Below are positions 26,065 through 35,275 of a stretch of DNA of 64,000 nucleotides, in pieces; the first letter of the stretch is position 1; every line of letters starts with the position of its first letter. This DNA comes from an archaeon (GTDB taxonomy: Archaea > Nanobdellota > Nanobdellia > Woesearchaeales > GW2011-AR9). The notes under the pieces are model-generated. The model saw only the letters and a list, made by a program, of their open reading frames with translations. It was not told where the DNA came from and did no database searches. The DNA is taken from NCBI GenBank assembly GCA_018697095.1, contig JABHSG010000001.1, positions 186,169 through 250,168 on the forward strand, read 5' to 3'. Position numbers and translations under genes: made by a program.

Positions 26065-27258
26065 TCATCTACTACTATACTTAGTAAGCATTACCGCGCC
26101 ATACGCTCCATTAAACCCTGCAGCTAGTTTTACCACAACACCACTCAATACACGCGAATCACGAACATAATTCAGCTCCGCACAATCTTCTCCAACCTGC
26201 CTGTCTCGCAAATTTGTTGCTGGAATTTTACCATGATATAATGCAAGTGCACATCCAGCTAATTCTAAAGCAGAGCTTCCTGCTTGCAAATGTCCAGTGC
26301 TTCCTTTAAACGAAGACACAGCTACATCCCCACCAAGTAATTTTCTAATCGCATGTGATTCTGCACTATCATTCATTAAAGTTGCAGACCCATGTGCATT
26401 CACATAAGTCACTCTCCTAGTGTTCACACCTGAACCCATAAAAACTGATTGTAAAGCGCGTTCGTATCCTTTTTGAGATAAATGAATTGGATTAACAACT
26501 CCAGCAAACTCTGTAACTAAAGAAGTATCTAATACTTCGCAATAAATATTAGCGCCTCTTTCTAAAGCATGTTGCAATTCTTCAAAAACTAATACCGCGC
26601 CACCTTCTCCTAAAACTGGTCCATCACGCCCATTTCCAAAAGGAAACATTCCTTCCAAAGAAGAACTAAATTCCTCATTTGAGTTAGCATATTGTCCAAA
26701 TCCAATTGGTGCTTCAACTGCTCCCACTAAACTTACATCTCGACTTCCCTTCACAGCAGCAAACCCCTCTAAGCATGTTGCAATACCTGTCGCACAAGCA
26801 GTTGAAACAAATGCACTCGGGCCCTTTACACCTAAGGCTCTTGCTACAATACCTGGCAATGCATTACTTTGCGCTAAAGCACTACTTCTAAATCCCTTCG
26901 ATAGAGATGATAAAATTCCTAAATCACCTGCACCACTACCCAAATATAAAGAAGCCAATTCTAACTGCGCACTAGTCAATCTAGCATCCAAAACTGCAGA
27001 ACTTGCACAAGCAAGCCCAATTCCAAAACTTCTTCCAGCACTTGCGTGAGAATAATTATTTTTGATATGAGTAGCAACATCTTCAGGCAACTCAGCTAAA
27101 TGATCAAATCCACCTAAACGTGAAAGTAAATTATGTTGGCCATCACTAGAACTATAGTTAGATTTACCTCCAACTAAGTTTTTCCAAAAACTTTCAGCAG
27201 TATTACCAATTGAACAAAACGGCCCAATACCCGTAATTACAACTCTTCTATTTTGCAT
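26065..27258 (-). CDS. beta-ketoacyl-ACP synthase, FabF type
   Basis: About 397 residues from the ATG at 27258 (QNRRVVITGIG start, as in FabF); the frame upstream is open but hydrophobic and not family-like. The Cys-His-His triad is complete: Cys155 in STACATGIA, His289 in NAHGSATL and His323 in GSTGHLQAGS. FabF condenses malonyl-ACP with an acyl chain in bacterial fatty acid or polyketide synthesis. Most archaea lack this pathway, and no acyl carrier, FabG/FabZ or malonyl transferase gene is nearby. Likely acquired from bacteria; substrate unknown. Confidence 0.88.
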   Translation of the reverse strand: MQNRRVVITGIGPFCSIGNTAESFWKNLVGGKSNYSSSDGQHNLLSRLGGFDHLAELPEDVATHIKNNYSHASAGRSFGIGLACASSAVLDARLTSAQLELASLYLGSGAGDLGILSSLSKGFRSSALAQSNALPGIVARALGVKGPSAFVSTACATGIATCLEGFAAVKGSRDVSLVGAVEAPIGFGQYANSNEEFSSSLEGMFPFGNGRDGPVLGEGGAVLVFEELQHALERGANIYCEVLDTSLVTEFAGVVNPIHLSQKGYERALQSVFMGSGVNTRRVTYVNAHGSATLMNDSAESHAIRKLLGGDVAVSSFKGSTGHLQAGSSALELAGCALALYHGKIPATNLRDRQVGEDCAELNYVRDSRVLSGVVVKLAAGFNGAYGAVMLTKYSSR

Positions 27259-27345
27259 AAAACAATCAAAATAAAGCGTTTTTAAAAAAGATCTTATCAA
27301 AAAACTAAAACTAAAAAAAACCCACAAAATAATCAAAAAGAAAAA

Positions 27346-28272
27346 CTATCTTCTACGACTTGGTTCAATTGTAAACTTCTGCTCACTTAAAGCACTATAA
27401 TCATAAACCAGTTCCAAATAAAGCGACTTTGTAATCGCTGAGCTAAGAGCACCATAACGGTATTCACATTTCAAATCTATACTTTTTTCATCTTCTACAA
27501 ATTCATAACGTACTACTGAATCTATTTTTTCGCTCTCCCCTTCACCTTCAAAATCACAATTTTGCAAATCATCAGTAGTCAATTTTGCATCTTTAAGAGA
27601 GATAGTTCCAACTTCCCCACTACCTTTGTTTTCTATATGAAAATCAAAATACACTATTTGTTCTCTTTCAAATACATTTTCTTGAAAAGTAGTAATAGCA
27701 ACAGGAGAATATTGAGAGTTAGCAGTAATTTCACTATCAATTTCAGGATTATCACAACCACCATATACATCGTACCCACTTGGGCTAATACACACAGCTT
27801 GGTCTAAAACTGTTGAATACTTGAATTCACTTTCAATAAATAAAGTCACTTCGTGATTAGGTTCTTGGCTACTAAGTAGGTTCGCAAATCCTTCAATCTC
27901 AATTTCCTGCGACAAAACAACTGGAGAATCTTCGTCATAAGCTAAAATTTCAAAAGATTCAGGATCTACATCTTGGATTTCTACATACCATTTGTCATAA
28001 CCAAATACCCGAACACTAGCTTCGCGCATATCTTGCGAACCTTGATTTTCAATAGTCATCACTAAAAAAAAATCTGAATTTTCAGCAACTGTACTTCTTG
28101 GTAAAACATCAACACTTACAATTTTAGGACCAGCAAACTTAGAAGGATAACTAAGTTCGATATAATTTCCAGCCACATCATTACTTGAGCAAGAACTCAA
28201 AAACATTAAACCAAAAATAATCAAACTAATTACAAACACTCGGGTAAAAAGGTTAAAATTTCTAAAAACCAT
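27346..28272 (-). CDS. secreted lipoprotein, paralogue family member C
   Basis: 308 residues with a signal ending in the lipobox FLSSC. The ectodomain follows the same plan as the proteins at 21621 and 22677: VDVLPRSTV then NQGSQDMREASVRVFG, a Cys pair segment (VLDQAVCISP...GGC) and a second beta domain starting SPVAITTF. Its ATG overlaps the stop of the upstream membrane protein by one base (TAATG), so it is translationally coupled to it and probably works at the same membrane site. Confidence 0.75.
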   Translation of the reverse strand: MVFRNFNLFTRVFVISLIIFGLMFLSSCSSNDVAGNYIELSYPSKFAGPKIVSVDVLPRSTVAENSDFFLVMTIENQGSQDMREASVRVFGYDKWYVEIQDVDPESFEILAYDEDSPVVLSQEIEIEGFANLLSSQEPNHEVTLFIESEFKYSTVLDQAVCISPSGYDVYGGCDNPEIDSEITANSQYSPVAITTFQENVFEREQIVYFDFHIENKGSGEVGTISLKDAKLTTDDLQNCDFEGEGESEKIDSVVRYEFVEDEKSIDLKCEYRYGALSSAITKSLYLELVYDYSALSEQKFTIEPSRRR

Positions 28273-30401
28273 TATACTTCGCCCCCAGTACTTGTATCCC
28301 CTGAATCAACAGTACCTGAATCATCATCTAAATCAGTATCAACAACTTCTTCTTCCTCTTCCCACTCAACTTCAATATTTTCTGTACTAGCAACCATATC
28401 AAAGCGATAATCATAAACAAGCCAACCTTCAATTGTGTGAGGCGCTGCATTCTGATCAGCAATATCTTCTGCAAATGAAGAATCAATTTCCATAAAACAA
28501 TTTGTCACAAACAATTTTTCTCCTTCTTCAAGTCCATCTTCAGATAAAAGAACATCTTCAGAATATCCATCAAAACATTCAGAATTATCTGTGTTTTGTT
28601 CAAAAGCATCATTATAATATATGTCATACCCATGAACATTAGTCAAAACACCAACAGCTCCCTTACGTCCACCTTCATAAAAATTTTCAACATTAAGAGT
28701 CGTAGTGATAGAAGCTTCACCAAGTTCAACTATCCCATCATCAACAAACACATTAAGCCTAGCAAACTCAGGAACTGATTCTGGAATCGTATCAAGCCCA
28801 TGAAGTGAACTTTGTAATTGACTAATAATTTCAGCGTACTTATCTTCGTTAGATGTGAAAATAGGACTAATAAAAGAACGAGTTTCCATATCCAAAAGTT
28901 CTAAAGAAAATTTTACTGTCCATTTTCCTTCAATATCAGCTGTTGGTCTACATGAATAACTTAAATCATCAACGGATTCAGTAATAGAAACTAAGCCAAG
29001 AAATTTGTCAACTCCCCCCACAATTCCTTCAACTTCATCTTTTCCTTTTGTAAATTTACAAGAACTATCAATACTAAACGATTTTCCAGAAGGCACCACA
29101 ATTTCTACATCAAACAGATATATTAATTTATTAAAATCCCCTTCAGCAACTACTGTTTGGCCACGACCCTCTCCTTGGTCTGCATACGCCAAGCTAACTT
29201 CTACGTAATTAATAGCATCATCGTACGTACTTCCACCTTCCTGTTCATCTCCTTGCAAAATTTCTTTTGTTTGCTCGTCGACGCATTCAACATGTAAGCC
29301 TTTTTCTTTTTGAACGTCATATTGCACATCACAGATTTTCTCTGCTTTAACTTCAGCTTCTCCTTCGTCAATACAATCTTGCGAATCGCCTCCACCAGAC
29401 AAATCTCCAGCAGACTCAAAAAGACAATGAAATTGGATTGCAATTCTCTCCCAAGAATTTACATCACCTTCACTTAAATCTACTATCCTTGCTTGTTGGC
29501 TTGAGAGTAATTCATCCGCTGATGGGCCTTGTCCTGCCCATAAAAAATCTTCAGTAAAAGGAACATGTGAAGAAACAGCTAGTAAAGTTATTGTAAAAAT
29601 AAGTAATCCTAAAATGATTGTAAAACTTTGTAAAAGTAAATTAGCATATTTGTGCCCTTCCCCAAAAGAACCAACAAAAATTACCGCAAAAGCAATCCAC
29701 CATGGGAATGCCACTACAAATATTGAAACTAAGTCAGGAAATGCTAAACCAAACAAGGTTTCAAGAAGATCCAAAACAAATGCTCCTCCACCAACATCTA
29801 ATAAAAAGATTATCCCAATAAGGATTCCTGAAAGCTCAGGTCCGGTTGCTTCTCCATGAGATGCATAAGCTGCAAAAAAAATCAATACAGCTGCAATAGC
29901 CCCATAAACTCCGATAAATAAAGCATCATAACGTGTTTGAAAAACAACCACCCATGCCAAAAAAAGCATTAGTGGAAAAAAAACAGCATACTTTGCTTTA
30001 TCATATTTTTCAGAAACAATCCATGCTGCCAAAAAAGAAGCAACAACAGATAAGAAAAGTAAATATCCACTACTTATTCCTTGCTCTTGTCCAAAAAATT
30101 TCAAAAATCCAATTACAAGACCTAAAACAATCAATGCAAAAGTAGGAACTATCAAGGCTTCCTTACCAGTGCCTTGAGTACGCGACGATCTTGCTTGATC
30201 TTCTTGAGCTTTCGCCATTCGCGTCTCAGCTTTTGCCTGCTCTTTTAGTGCCTTAGCTTCATCACGTTGAGCTTTCAAATCACTTAAGGCACCAACAGCT
30301 GCTCCAGCAACAGGACCACCTTCGGCAGTAGCAAGAGCCTCCCCAATATCTTTAGCCAATCCAGCTTCCCAACCAGCACCCGGTGCTTCTTCTTCACTCA
30401 T
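28272..30401 (-). CDS. large membrane protein, 7 TM helices plus ectodomain
   Basis: About 709 residues from the ATG at 30401, supported by AGAGGG 8 bases upstream; the open frame extends upstream but without a better start. The N-terminus is cytoplasmic with a Lys/Glu/Ala-rich predicted coiled coil (about 40-80), followed by about seven hydrophobic helices (80-290) and a long beta-rich, acidic extracellular region to the C-terminus. Coupled to lipoprotein C. No enzyme motif seen; a surface assembly or transport role is possible. Confidence 0.7.
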   Translation of the reverse strand: MSEEEAPGAGWEAGLAKDIGEALATAEGGPVAGAAVGALSDLKAQRDEAKALKEQAKAETRMAKAQEDQARSSRTQGTGKEALIVPTFALIVLGLVIGFLKFFGQEQGISSGYLLFLSVVASFLAAWIVSEKYDKAKYAVFFPLMLFLAWVVVFQTRYDALFIGVYGAIAAVLIFFAAYASHGEATGPELSGILIGIIFLLDVGGGAFVLDLLETLFGLAFPDLVSIFVVAFPWWIAFAVIFVGSFGEGHKYANLLLQSFTIILGLLIFTITLLAVSSHVPFTEDFLWAGQGPSADELLSSQQARIVDLSEGDVNSWERIAIQFHCLFESAGDLSGGGDSQDCIDEGEAEVKAEKICDVQYDVQKEKGLHVECVDEQTKEILQGDEQEGGSTYDDAINYVEVSLAYADQGEGRGQTVVAEGDFNKLIYLFDVEIVVPSGKSFSIDSSCKFTKGKDEVEGIVGGVDKFLGLVSITESVDDLSYSCRPTADIEGKWTVKFSLELLDMETRSFISPIFTSNEDKYAEIISQLQSSLHGLDTIPESVPEFARLNVFVDDGIVELGEASITTTLNVENFYEGGRKGAVGVLTNVHGYDIYYNDAFEQNTDNSECFDGYSEDVLLSEDGLEEGEKLFVTNCFMEIDSSFAEDIADQNAAPHTIEGWLVYDYRFDMVASTENIEVEWEEEEEVVDTDLDDDSGTVDSGDTSTGGEV

Positions 30402-30576
30402 CCAAAAACCCTCTTTAATTGTCAACATAGTATCTAGCACAAACACTAGTAAAGCCATGTTACAATAATTACAAAACAAAGTTTCGAACATATATATAGT
30501 TTACGAGAAAACCACCTTCAAAGATTACAATAAACTTTATCGAAAAATATTAAAATAACTAAATTCACTAGGCTAC

Positions 30577-30870
30577 ATGTTTGACAAATTCGTTCTAATC
30601 TTTAAAGGTGGCTTTGCAGCCGAAGTAATAAGTAAACACGGCAACTTGTTTCTAAAAGGAAAAATGTTTGGAAACAAAAGTTCTGAACTAGAATTAAAAT
30701 TGCTTCAATTCGGAAATGAAGTTCCAAAAAATGGAGTTAACCAAGCTAGCTTAATGGCAATTATCACAACAGGAAACTGTATTGAACAAAGAGCCACAGT
30801 AGAACTAGATAGTAAAAGCGTAAAAACCTCTAAGATAAAATTTGCAGCAAAAGTAATTAATGTTCACTAA
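30577..30870 (+). CDS. hypothetical protein
   Basis: 97 residues, not recognised. No signal peptide or membrane helix; a beta-rich, mildly basic protein with a single Cys (TTGNCIEQRA). It stands alone between two minus-strand genes and has no obvious ribosome-binding site, which suits a leaderless transcript. Confidence 0.55.
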   Translation: MFDKFVLIFKGGFAAEVISKHGNLFLKGKMFGNKSSELELKLLQFGNEVPKNGVNQASLMAIITTGNCIEQRATVELDSKSVKTSKIKFAAKVINVH

Positions 30871-30911
30871 ACTAATTATTAAAATTTATAAAAAATAAAA
30901 TATCTGTTTTT

Positions 30912-32135
30912 CTAACCAATTTCCACAGTAAGCTGCCTTACATCAAGTGTTCTAGTTGGAATGATTTTTACTGCATTGTTGCCAGTATCAATGTATTCAG
31001 AGATATCAAAAGCATACGAACTTGAAGTTGTATCGAAACTTCTTTTGTATCCATTAATTGAAACATATCCACGTTTAGTATCTCCTTCATCAGAAAAGTC
31101 CAGTGTTAATTCAACCCTATCATCACCATCATCAACTTCTTCAAACTCTTCTAAACTAAGTGAAAAATAATATGTTGGATATTCAATATCTTCAAGTTTA
31201 GACACGACTTTAATTCCGTAAATAGTATAATCACCGTCAACAGTACTAAATTCAACTGTATTTTGTCCAAGGTTAATTAGGCTAGTACTCAATTCAATTG
31301 AACCCATCTGAGCGTCACAATTAGGTGTCGCGCTATAAATTTCTTCATTGTTAACAAAGATTGTAAGTTTCCCATCCTCGCTTGGTGCACAATCTGGTTG
31401 GAAATTAAATTCCAATGTTTCTAAATTGTCATACTCAGTTTCAGAAATTTGAAAAGTTCCACTTGCGCTGCGAGAACTTAAGTCAAGTAGTTCACCAATA
31501 ATTTTAATGTTCTCAAGTGAAGCTTCATTGCTGCTCCAAAATATTGCCCCAGGACCACTCAATGAAAAAACAATACTATTTTCCTCTAAGAGTAAATGAT
31601 CTGCAATTTCTAAATTAATGTTTTGTCCAGAACTAACTGATTCATCAAGAAGTTTTTCTCCATTGAATTCTATTTGTAATCTGCCACCAGTAACTTCTGC
31701 TACTCGAAGGCTTAAAACCAAGTCTGAAGTAACTCCCAAATCATCAATACCTAAACTAAAACTTCCTTTCTCTTCAGAGAACATACTATTTTTCATGTAA
31801 ATAGATTCCTTCTCTGCAAGAACAGAATCTTCTAAAGACGTAAAAATATTAACTGAAGCGAGTGTATGCTCAACTTCATCTTGTGATAAATATTTGATAG
31901 TTCCTGGAGTTTCTTCTAAAAGAATTTCTCCATTAATTTCCCCTGCGTCATCTGAATCTGAATTACTGCCAGAACTTGAACCAAAATCTTCACCTAGTAG
32001 TGCTGCTCTTTCATCAGGCTCAATTACAACAACATATCCGATCATGAGTATCATGATTAACATCAAAAGAACTGCAGCTGCTCCAGCTGCTTGCGCTTTA
32101 CGACTACCTCTAAAAGAAGACTTTGTACCAACCAT
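30912..32135 (-). CDS. class III signal-like single-pass surface protein
   Basis: About 407 residues from the ATG at 32135, preceded by a TTG at 32147. The start FRGSRKAQAAGAAAVLLMLIMILM is a pilin-like signal (Arg-Lys-Ala-Gln) with one membrane helix, and the ectodomain is acidic and beta-rich with two related halves (each containing a VNGEKL/VNNEEIY-like strand). Its promoter shares 15 identical bases with that of the surface operon at 12190, suggesting joint control. Function not recognised. Confidence 0.7.
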   Translation of the reverse strand: MVGTKSSFRGSRKAQAAGAAAVLLMLIMILMIGYVVVIEPDERAALLGEDFGSSSGSNSDSDDAGEINGEILLEETPGTIKYLSQDEVEHTLASVNIFTSLEDSVLAEKESIYMKNSMFSEEKGSFSLGIDDLGVTSDLVLSLRVAEVTGGRLQIEFNGEKLLDESVSSGQNINLEIADHLLLEENSIVFSLSGPGAIFWSSNEASLENIKIIGELLDLSSRSASGTFQISETEYDNLETLEFNFQPDCAPSEDGKLTIFVNNEEIYSATPNCDAQMGSIELSTSLINLGQNTVEFSTVDGDYTIYGIKVVSKLEDIEYPTYYFSLSLEEFEEVDDGDDRVELTLDFSDEGDTKRGYVSINGYKRSFDTTSSSYAFDISEYIDTGNNAVKIIPTRTLDVRQLTVEIG

Positions 32136-32156
32136 CCTGATAAACAAAGCAAATAA

Positions 32157-32173
32157 CTGTATATAAAGATTGC
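32157..32173 (-). promoter_or_regulatory. TATA box/promoter of the 32135 gene
   Basis: Minus-strand AGCAATCTTTATATAC, about 28 bases upstream of the ATG. The first 15 bases equal those of the surface operon promoter. Confidence 0.55.
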
Positions 32174-32200
32174 TAAGTTTTAGAAATTATCTCAAAGAAA

Positions 32201-32623
32201 CTAATCCCAATTAACAGTATAATCTGCAGTTCCAATCCCACTTGTAGTGTTATCACAATCATCCATTGCGTCAACAGCTACTTCAAGATTATATGTCCCT
32301 TCTTCCAAAGAACCTGAAAAAAGGTGTGGGCTTTCTGATAAAGATAAACCACCATCAAATCCCAAATAAACTGTATCTAAATCTGTATCCAAACTAGTAT
32401 TTTTTTCATCAAAAATAGCAACATAATTTACATCCACTATTTCATATCTACCACAATTATCTTCACTTGTAGAATGGTCTACTGGCTGATCTATATCTAC
32501 AGCAACTTCTAAAGCATCGTCATTATATTTACTAATACTAACTGTAACATTTCCAGTTTCAGGATCAACACAACTTGTAGCAAGCAAAGCTGAAAGTCCC
32601 ATTCCAATACCTAATCTTACCAT
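32201..32623 (-). CDS. small lipoprotein
   Basis: 140 residues. A short signal with lipobox LATSC is followed by an acidic beta-rich domain with paired cysteines (C55-like NCGRYE and DDCDNTTSG). No family recognised. Divergent from pelA; a TATA-like TTTATAAATATAG lies about 25 bases before the ATG, suggesting a leaderless transcript. Confidence 0.6.
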   Translation of the reverse strand: MVRLGIGMGLSALLATSCVDPETGNVTVSISKYNDDALEVAVDIDQPVDHSTSEDNCGRYEIVDVNYVAIFDEKNTSLDTDLDTVYLGFDGGLSLSESPHLFSGSLEEGTYNLEVAVDAMDDCDNTTSGIGTADYTVNWD

Positions 32624-32735
32624 TATAATTACTCAAAAAGAAGCTATATTTATAAACATGACCCTAATTACTCCTTCAGGGAAGTAAAAAATACTTGAAA
32701 ACCCTAATAAACTGCAAAACGAATATGATACTAAA

Positions 32736-33788
32736 ATGAAATTACTAAGTCAAAACTACAAGGCAGGGATTGTCAAATTAAAAATAACCGATCGTGACGA
32801 TTTGTGGTATCTAAGCCACATTATCGATCCTAGCGATAAGCTTACTGGAATCACAACCAGAAAAATCAAAATCGGTGATGGTGATAACGCTAAAATCACC
32901 AGAAAAACCTATCGCATTACAATTGAAGCAAAAACCCTAGACCTTCAACTTGATTCAGACACACTAAGAGTTAACGGAACTAATACCACTGAGCATGATG
33001 ACATCCCAAAAGGCAGCTTTCAAAATATCTCAATAACAATTGATGACGAGATTACTATCCATAAACAATTCAAACAATATCAAATAGATAAGTTAAAAGA
33101 AGCCGCTAGTGACAAAAGTCCATTTCTACTTGCTCTTTTCGATCGTGAAGAAGCACTCATCGCAAAAACTACTAAGTTTGGTTATCAAGTTCTAACAGAA
33201 CTAAAAGGGTCTAGCGAAAAAAAACATGAGAAACATCAAGCAACAGGAAACTTTTATTTAGATTTGTACAAAACTCTTTTGCAATATCAAAAGCGCAGCA
33301 ATCCACAAAAAATTATTTTGGCAACACCTGCTTTTTACAAAGAAGATTTTCTAAAAGCTATTCCTAAAGATCCTAATTTCAAGAAATTGATTATCCAAGC
33401 TACAGTTTCTAGTGTTACTGAATCTGCAATCAATGAGCTTCTAAAAGATACCAAACTAAAACAAGTCATCAGTCAAAGTAGAGCCAGCCAAGAGATTAAT
33501 TTAATGCAAGAACTCCTAAGTGAGATAGGTAAAGATGGCGCATACGCATATAGTAAAGACGAAGTGCAAAATGCAGCAAATCAAGGAGCGATTAAAAAAC
33601 TTCTAATTACTACAAAACTAATTACTAAAGCAAAAGAAGATAGCAGTTACGAAGAGCTAGACAAGCTCCTAACTCTAATTGATAAAAGCAAAGGTGAGAT
33701 TCATATCCTTAACTCAGACGAAGAATCAGGTAGACGCCTAGATGGACTCTCAGGAATCGCAGCAATTCTAAGATACAAACTAATCTAA
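32736..33788 (+). CDS. pelA: mRNA surveillance protein pelota (Dom34)
   Basis: 350 residues, standard for archaeal pelota. The three domains are recognisable: the N-terminal Sm-like part with DLWYLSHIIDPSD and TRKTYRITIEA, a central eRF1-like domain 2 (LLALFDREEALI) and a C-terminal domain 3 ending SGIAAILRY. It lacks the GGQ motif of release factors, as expected. It splits stalled ribosomes in no-go and non-stop mRNA decay together with aEF1A/ABCE1. Confidence 0.95.
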   Translation: MKLLSQNYKAGIVKLKITDRDDLWYLSHIIDPSDKLTGITTRKIKIGDGDNAKITRKTYRITIEAKTLDLQLDSDTLRVNGTNTTEHDDIPKGSFQNISITIDDEITIHKQFKQYQIDKLKEAASDKSPFLLALFDREEALIAKTTKFGYQVLTELKGSSEKKHEKHQATGNFYLDLYKTLLQYQKRSNPQKIILATPAFYKEDFLKAIPKDPNFKKLIIQATVSSVTESAINELLKDTKLKQVISQSRASQEINLMQELLSEIGKDGAYAYSKDEVQNAANQGAIKKLLITTKLITKAKEDSSYEELDKLLTLIDKSKGEIHILNSDEESGRRLDGLSGIAAILRYKLI

Positions 33789-33794
33789 AAAAAC

Positions 33795-34163
33795 CTAAAC
33801 TTCTCGAAAGTCTACTTCTGTCATTTCAAAAAATTCTTTAGTAAAATCAACGGCTTTTTGCACATCAAATTTTTTGCAGGTATAGATATCACAAGTAACA
33901 AATGGTTTTGGTTCGTCCCAAGCATACACATGAGTCCCTGAAGATTCCCAATGTACCCATCCAGCCCAACCATACTTACTAGATTTATTAGTCATAGGTT
34001 CTAAAAGTACTTTCATGCCAAGTTCCTTACCTAAACTATTAAGATAATGACATATCTTTTCACTAGTAACTTTTTCTTGGCAATAACCTTCAATTACTAA
34101 ACGTTGCCGATAAATTTCTAAAGCTAAATTCCCTTGAACCATATTAAAAAAATGAGGAGACAT
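33795..34163 (-). CDS. S-adenosylmethionine decarboxylase-like protein (SpeD/SpeH fold)
   Basis: 122 residues, the length of class 1B archaeal/bacterial SpeD. The self-cleavage region reads HWESSGTHVYAWDE, with Glu73-Ser74 corresponding to the Glu-Ser bond that generates the pyruvoyl group, and Cys96 in DIYTCKK matching the conserved proton-donating Cys. Compared with canonical SpeD (SESHLTIHTWPE) the His after the Ser is displaced by an insertion. Known neofunctionalised SpeD relatives decarboxylate arginine or ornithine instead of AdoMet, so the substrate is open. No spermidine synthase is nearby. Confidence 0.75.
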   Translation of the reverse strand: MSPHFFNMVQGNLALEIYRQRLVIEGYCQEKVTSEKICHYLNSLGKELGMKVLLEPMTNKSSKYGWAGWVHWESSGTHVYAWDEPKPFVTCDIYTCKKFDVQKAVDFTKEFFEMTEVDFREV

Positions 34164-34355
34164 TATAAAAAACTAACCATCAAAATATCACAAATTCGTA
34201 AATATAAGACATATACATTGCTTTCTAAAATCTGTTTTCTCGTCGATAAAATTCAGACATAGCTTATCAAAACTAATCCTAAACAAACCACAACCTTTTA
34301 ATAGTAGTTATTTTTAATCATACATGAGTTAAAACAAATTAATTGAATCAAAAAA

Positions 34356-34411
34356 AGGGCACAGGTGGTACTGGTTTTGAAAGGTAATTCTAACCTAAAA
34401 AACTCTGCCCT
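34356..34411 (+). promoter_or_regulatory. structured leader candidate upstream of the second TrmB-like gene
   Basis: AGGGCA (34356-34361) pairs perfectly with TGCCCT (34406-34411), enclosing an inner AGGT/ACCT hairpin. It lies 33 bases before the ATG at 34445, so it would be in the 5' leader. The region 34164-34444 otherwise holds AT-rich promoter DNA. Confidence 0.35.
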
Positions 34412-34444
34412 ACATAAAAAAACAAAAAAAAGGGGTTGTTAAAA

Positions 34445-35242
34445 ATGATTGTAAAAGAAGACTTATTAGCACAATTACGAAGGTATTTTGATCTAAATTT
34501 ATACGAAGTAAAGCTTTGGGCTGCACTTCTTAGTCGTGGTGTTTCTACTGCAGGAGAATTATCAGACATCGCAGATGTTCCAAGATCACGTTCATATGAC
34601 GTTCTTGAATCTCTTGAGAAAAAAGGATTCGTAATTATGAAAACTGGAAAGCCAATCAAATACATTGCAATTCCTCCTACTGAAGTTGTTGATCGTGTAA
34701 AAAAGAATATGAATCTTCAAGCTCAAAACAAAATCAACAGATTAGATTCTATTAAAAATTCTGAACTTTTAGGAGAATTAGAATCACTTCACAAAACTGG
34801 AGTATCACTTGTTGACCCAGCTGAGCTAACTGGCGCAGTTAAAGGACGACATAACTTATACAACCACATGGATATGCTAATTAAAGGCGCAAAAACTTCT
34901 GTAAACATCATGACTACAGAAAAAGGATTCATGCGTAAAGCTGAAGGTCTTAAAGGATCAATGGCAAAAGCAAAAAAACGTGGTGTTGAAATTAAAATCG
35001 CAGCCCCTTTAAACAAAGAAAACAAAAAACACGTTGACGGATTAAAAGGAATTGCAACTGTTAAACATAACAAAGAAATTGATTCTAGATTTATGACAGT
35101 CGATGGACAGCACACAGTTATGATGACAATGGATGATGGGCAAGTTCATCCAAGTTATGATATGGCTATTTGGGTTAAAGCAGATTATATGGCAGCAGGT
35201 ATGAATGGCATGTTTAATCAAACCTGGAAAGGCCTAAAATAA
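34445..35242 (+). CDS. TrmB-family transcriptional regulator
   Basis: 265 residues from the ATG at 34445 with AGGGG about 9 bases upstream; a TTG at 34436 is less likely. The winged helix (about 5-80) has DLNLYEVKLWAALLSRG, recognition-helix VPRSRSYDVLESLEKKGF and a wing ending IKYIAIPP. A helical linker and a C-terminal domain with HNLYNHMDMLIKGAKTSVNIMT (PLD-like TrmB effector fold) follow. A second, paralogous TrmB-type regulator in the window; targets unknown. It is followed by a convergent GHKL gene. Confidence 0.87.
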   Translation: MIVKEDLLAQLRRYFDLNLYEVKLWAALLSRGVSTAGELSDIADVPRSRSYDVLESLEKKGFVIMKTGKPIKYIAIPPTEVVDRVKKNMNLQAQNKINRLDSIKNSELLGELESLHKTGVSLVDPAELTGAVKGRHNLYNHMDMLIKGAKTSVNIMTTEKGFMRKAEGLKGSMAKAKKRGVEIKIAAPLNKENKKHVDGLKGIATVKHNKEIDSRFMTVDGQHTVMMTMDDGQVHPSYDMAIWVKADYMAAGMNGMFNQTWKGLK

Positions 35243-35275
35243 ACCTTTTATAATTTCTTTTTTCTTTCTAATTTT

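Noticed and set aside
27259-27336. N-terminal extension of the ketoacyl synthase
   Set aside because: The extra residues are hydrophobic and absent from FabF; the ATG at 27258 gives the normal start.
34356-34411. Possible tRNA in the region before the second TrmB-like gene
   Set aside because: The AGGTGGTA stretch resembles a D-loop, but no anticodon arm, T-loop or acceptor pairing of seven bases exists.
34356-34420. Possible preQ1-type riboswitch (hairpin plus A-rich tail)
   Set aside because: The loop and tail nucleotides that form the preQ1 pseudoknot are not present.
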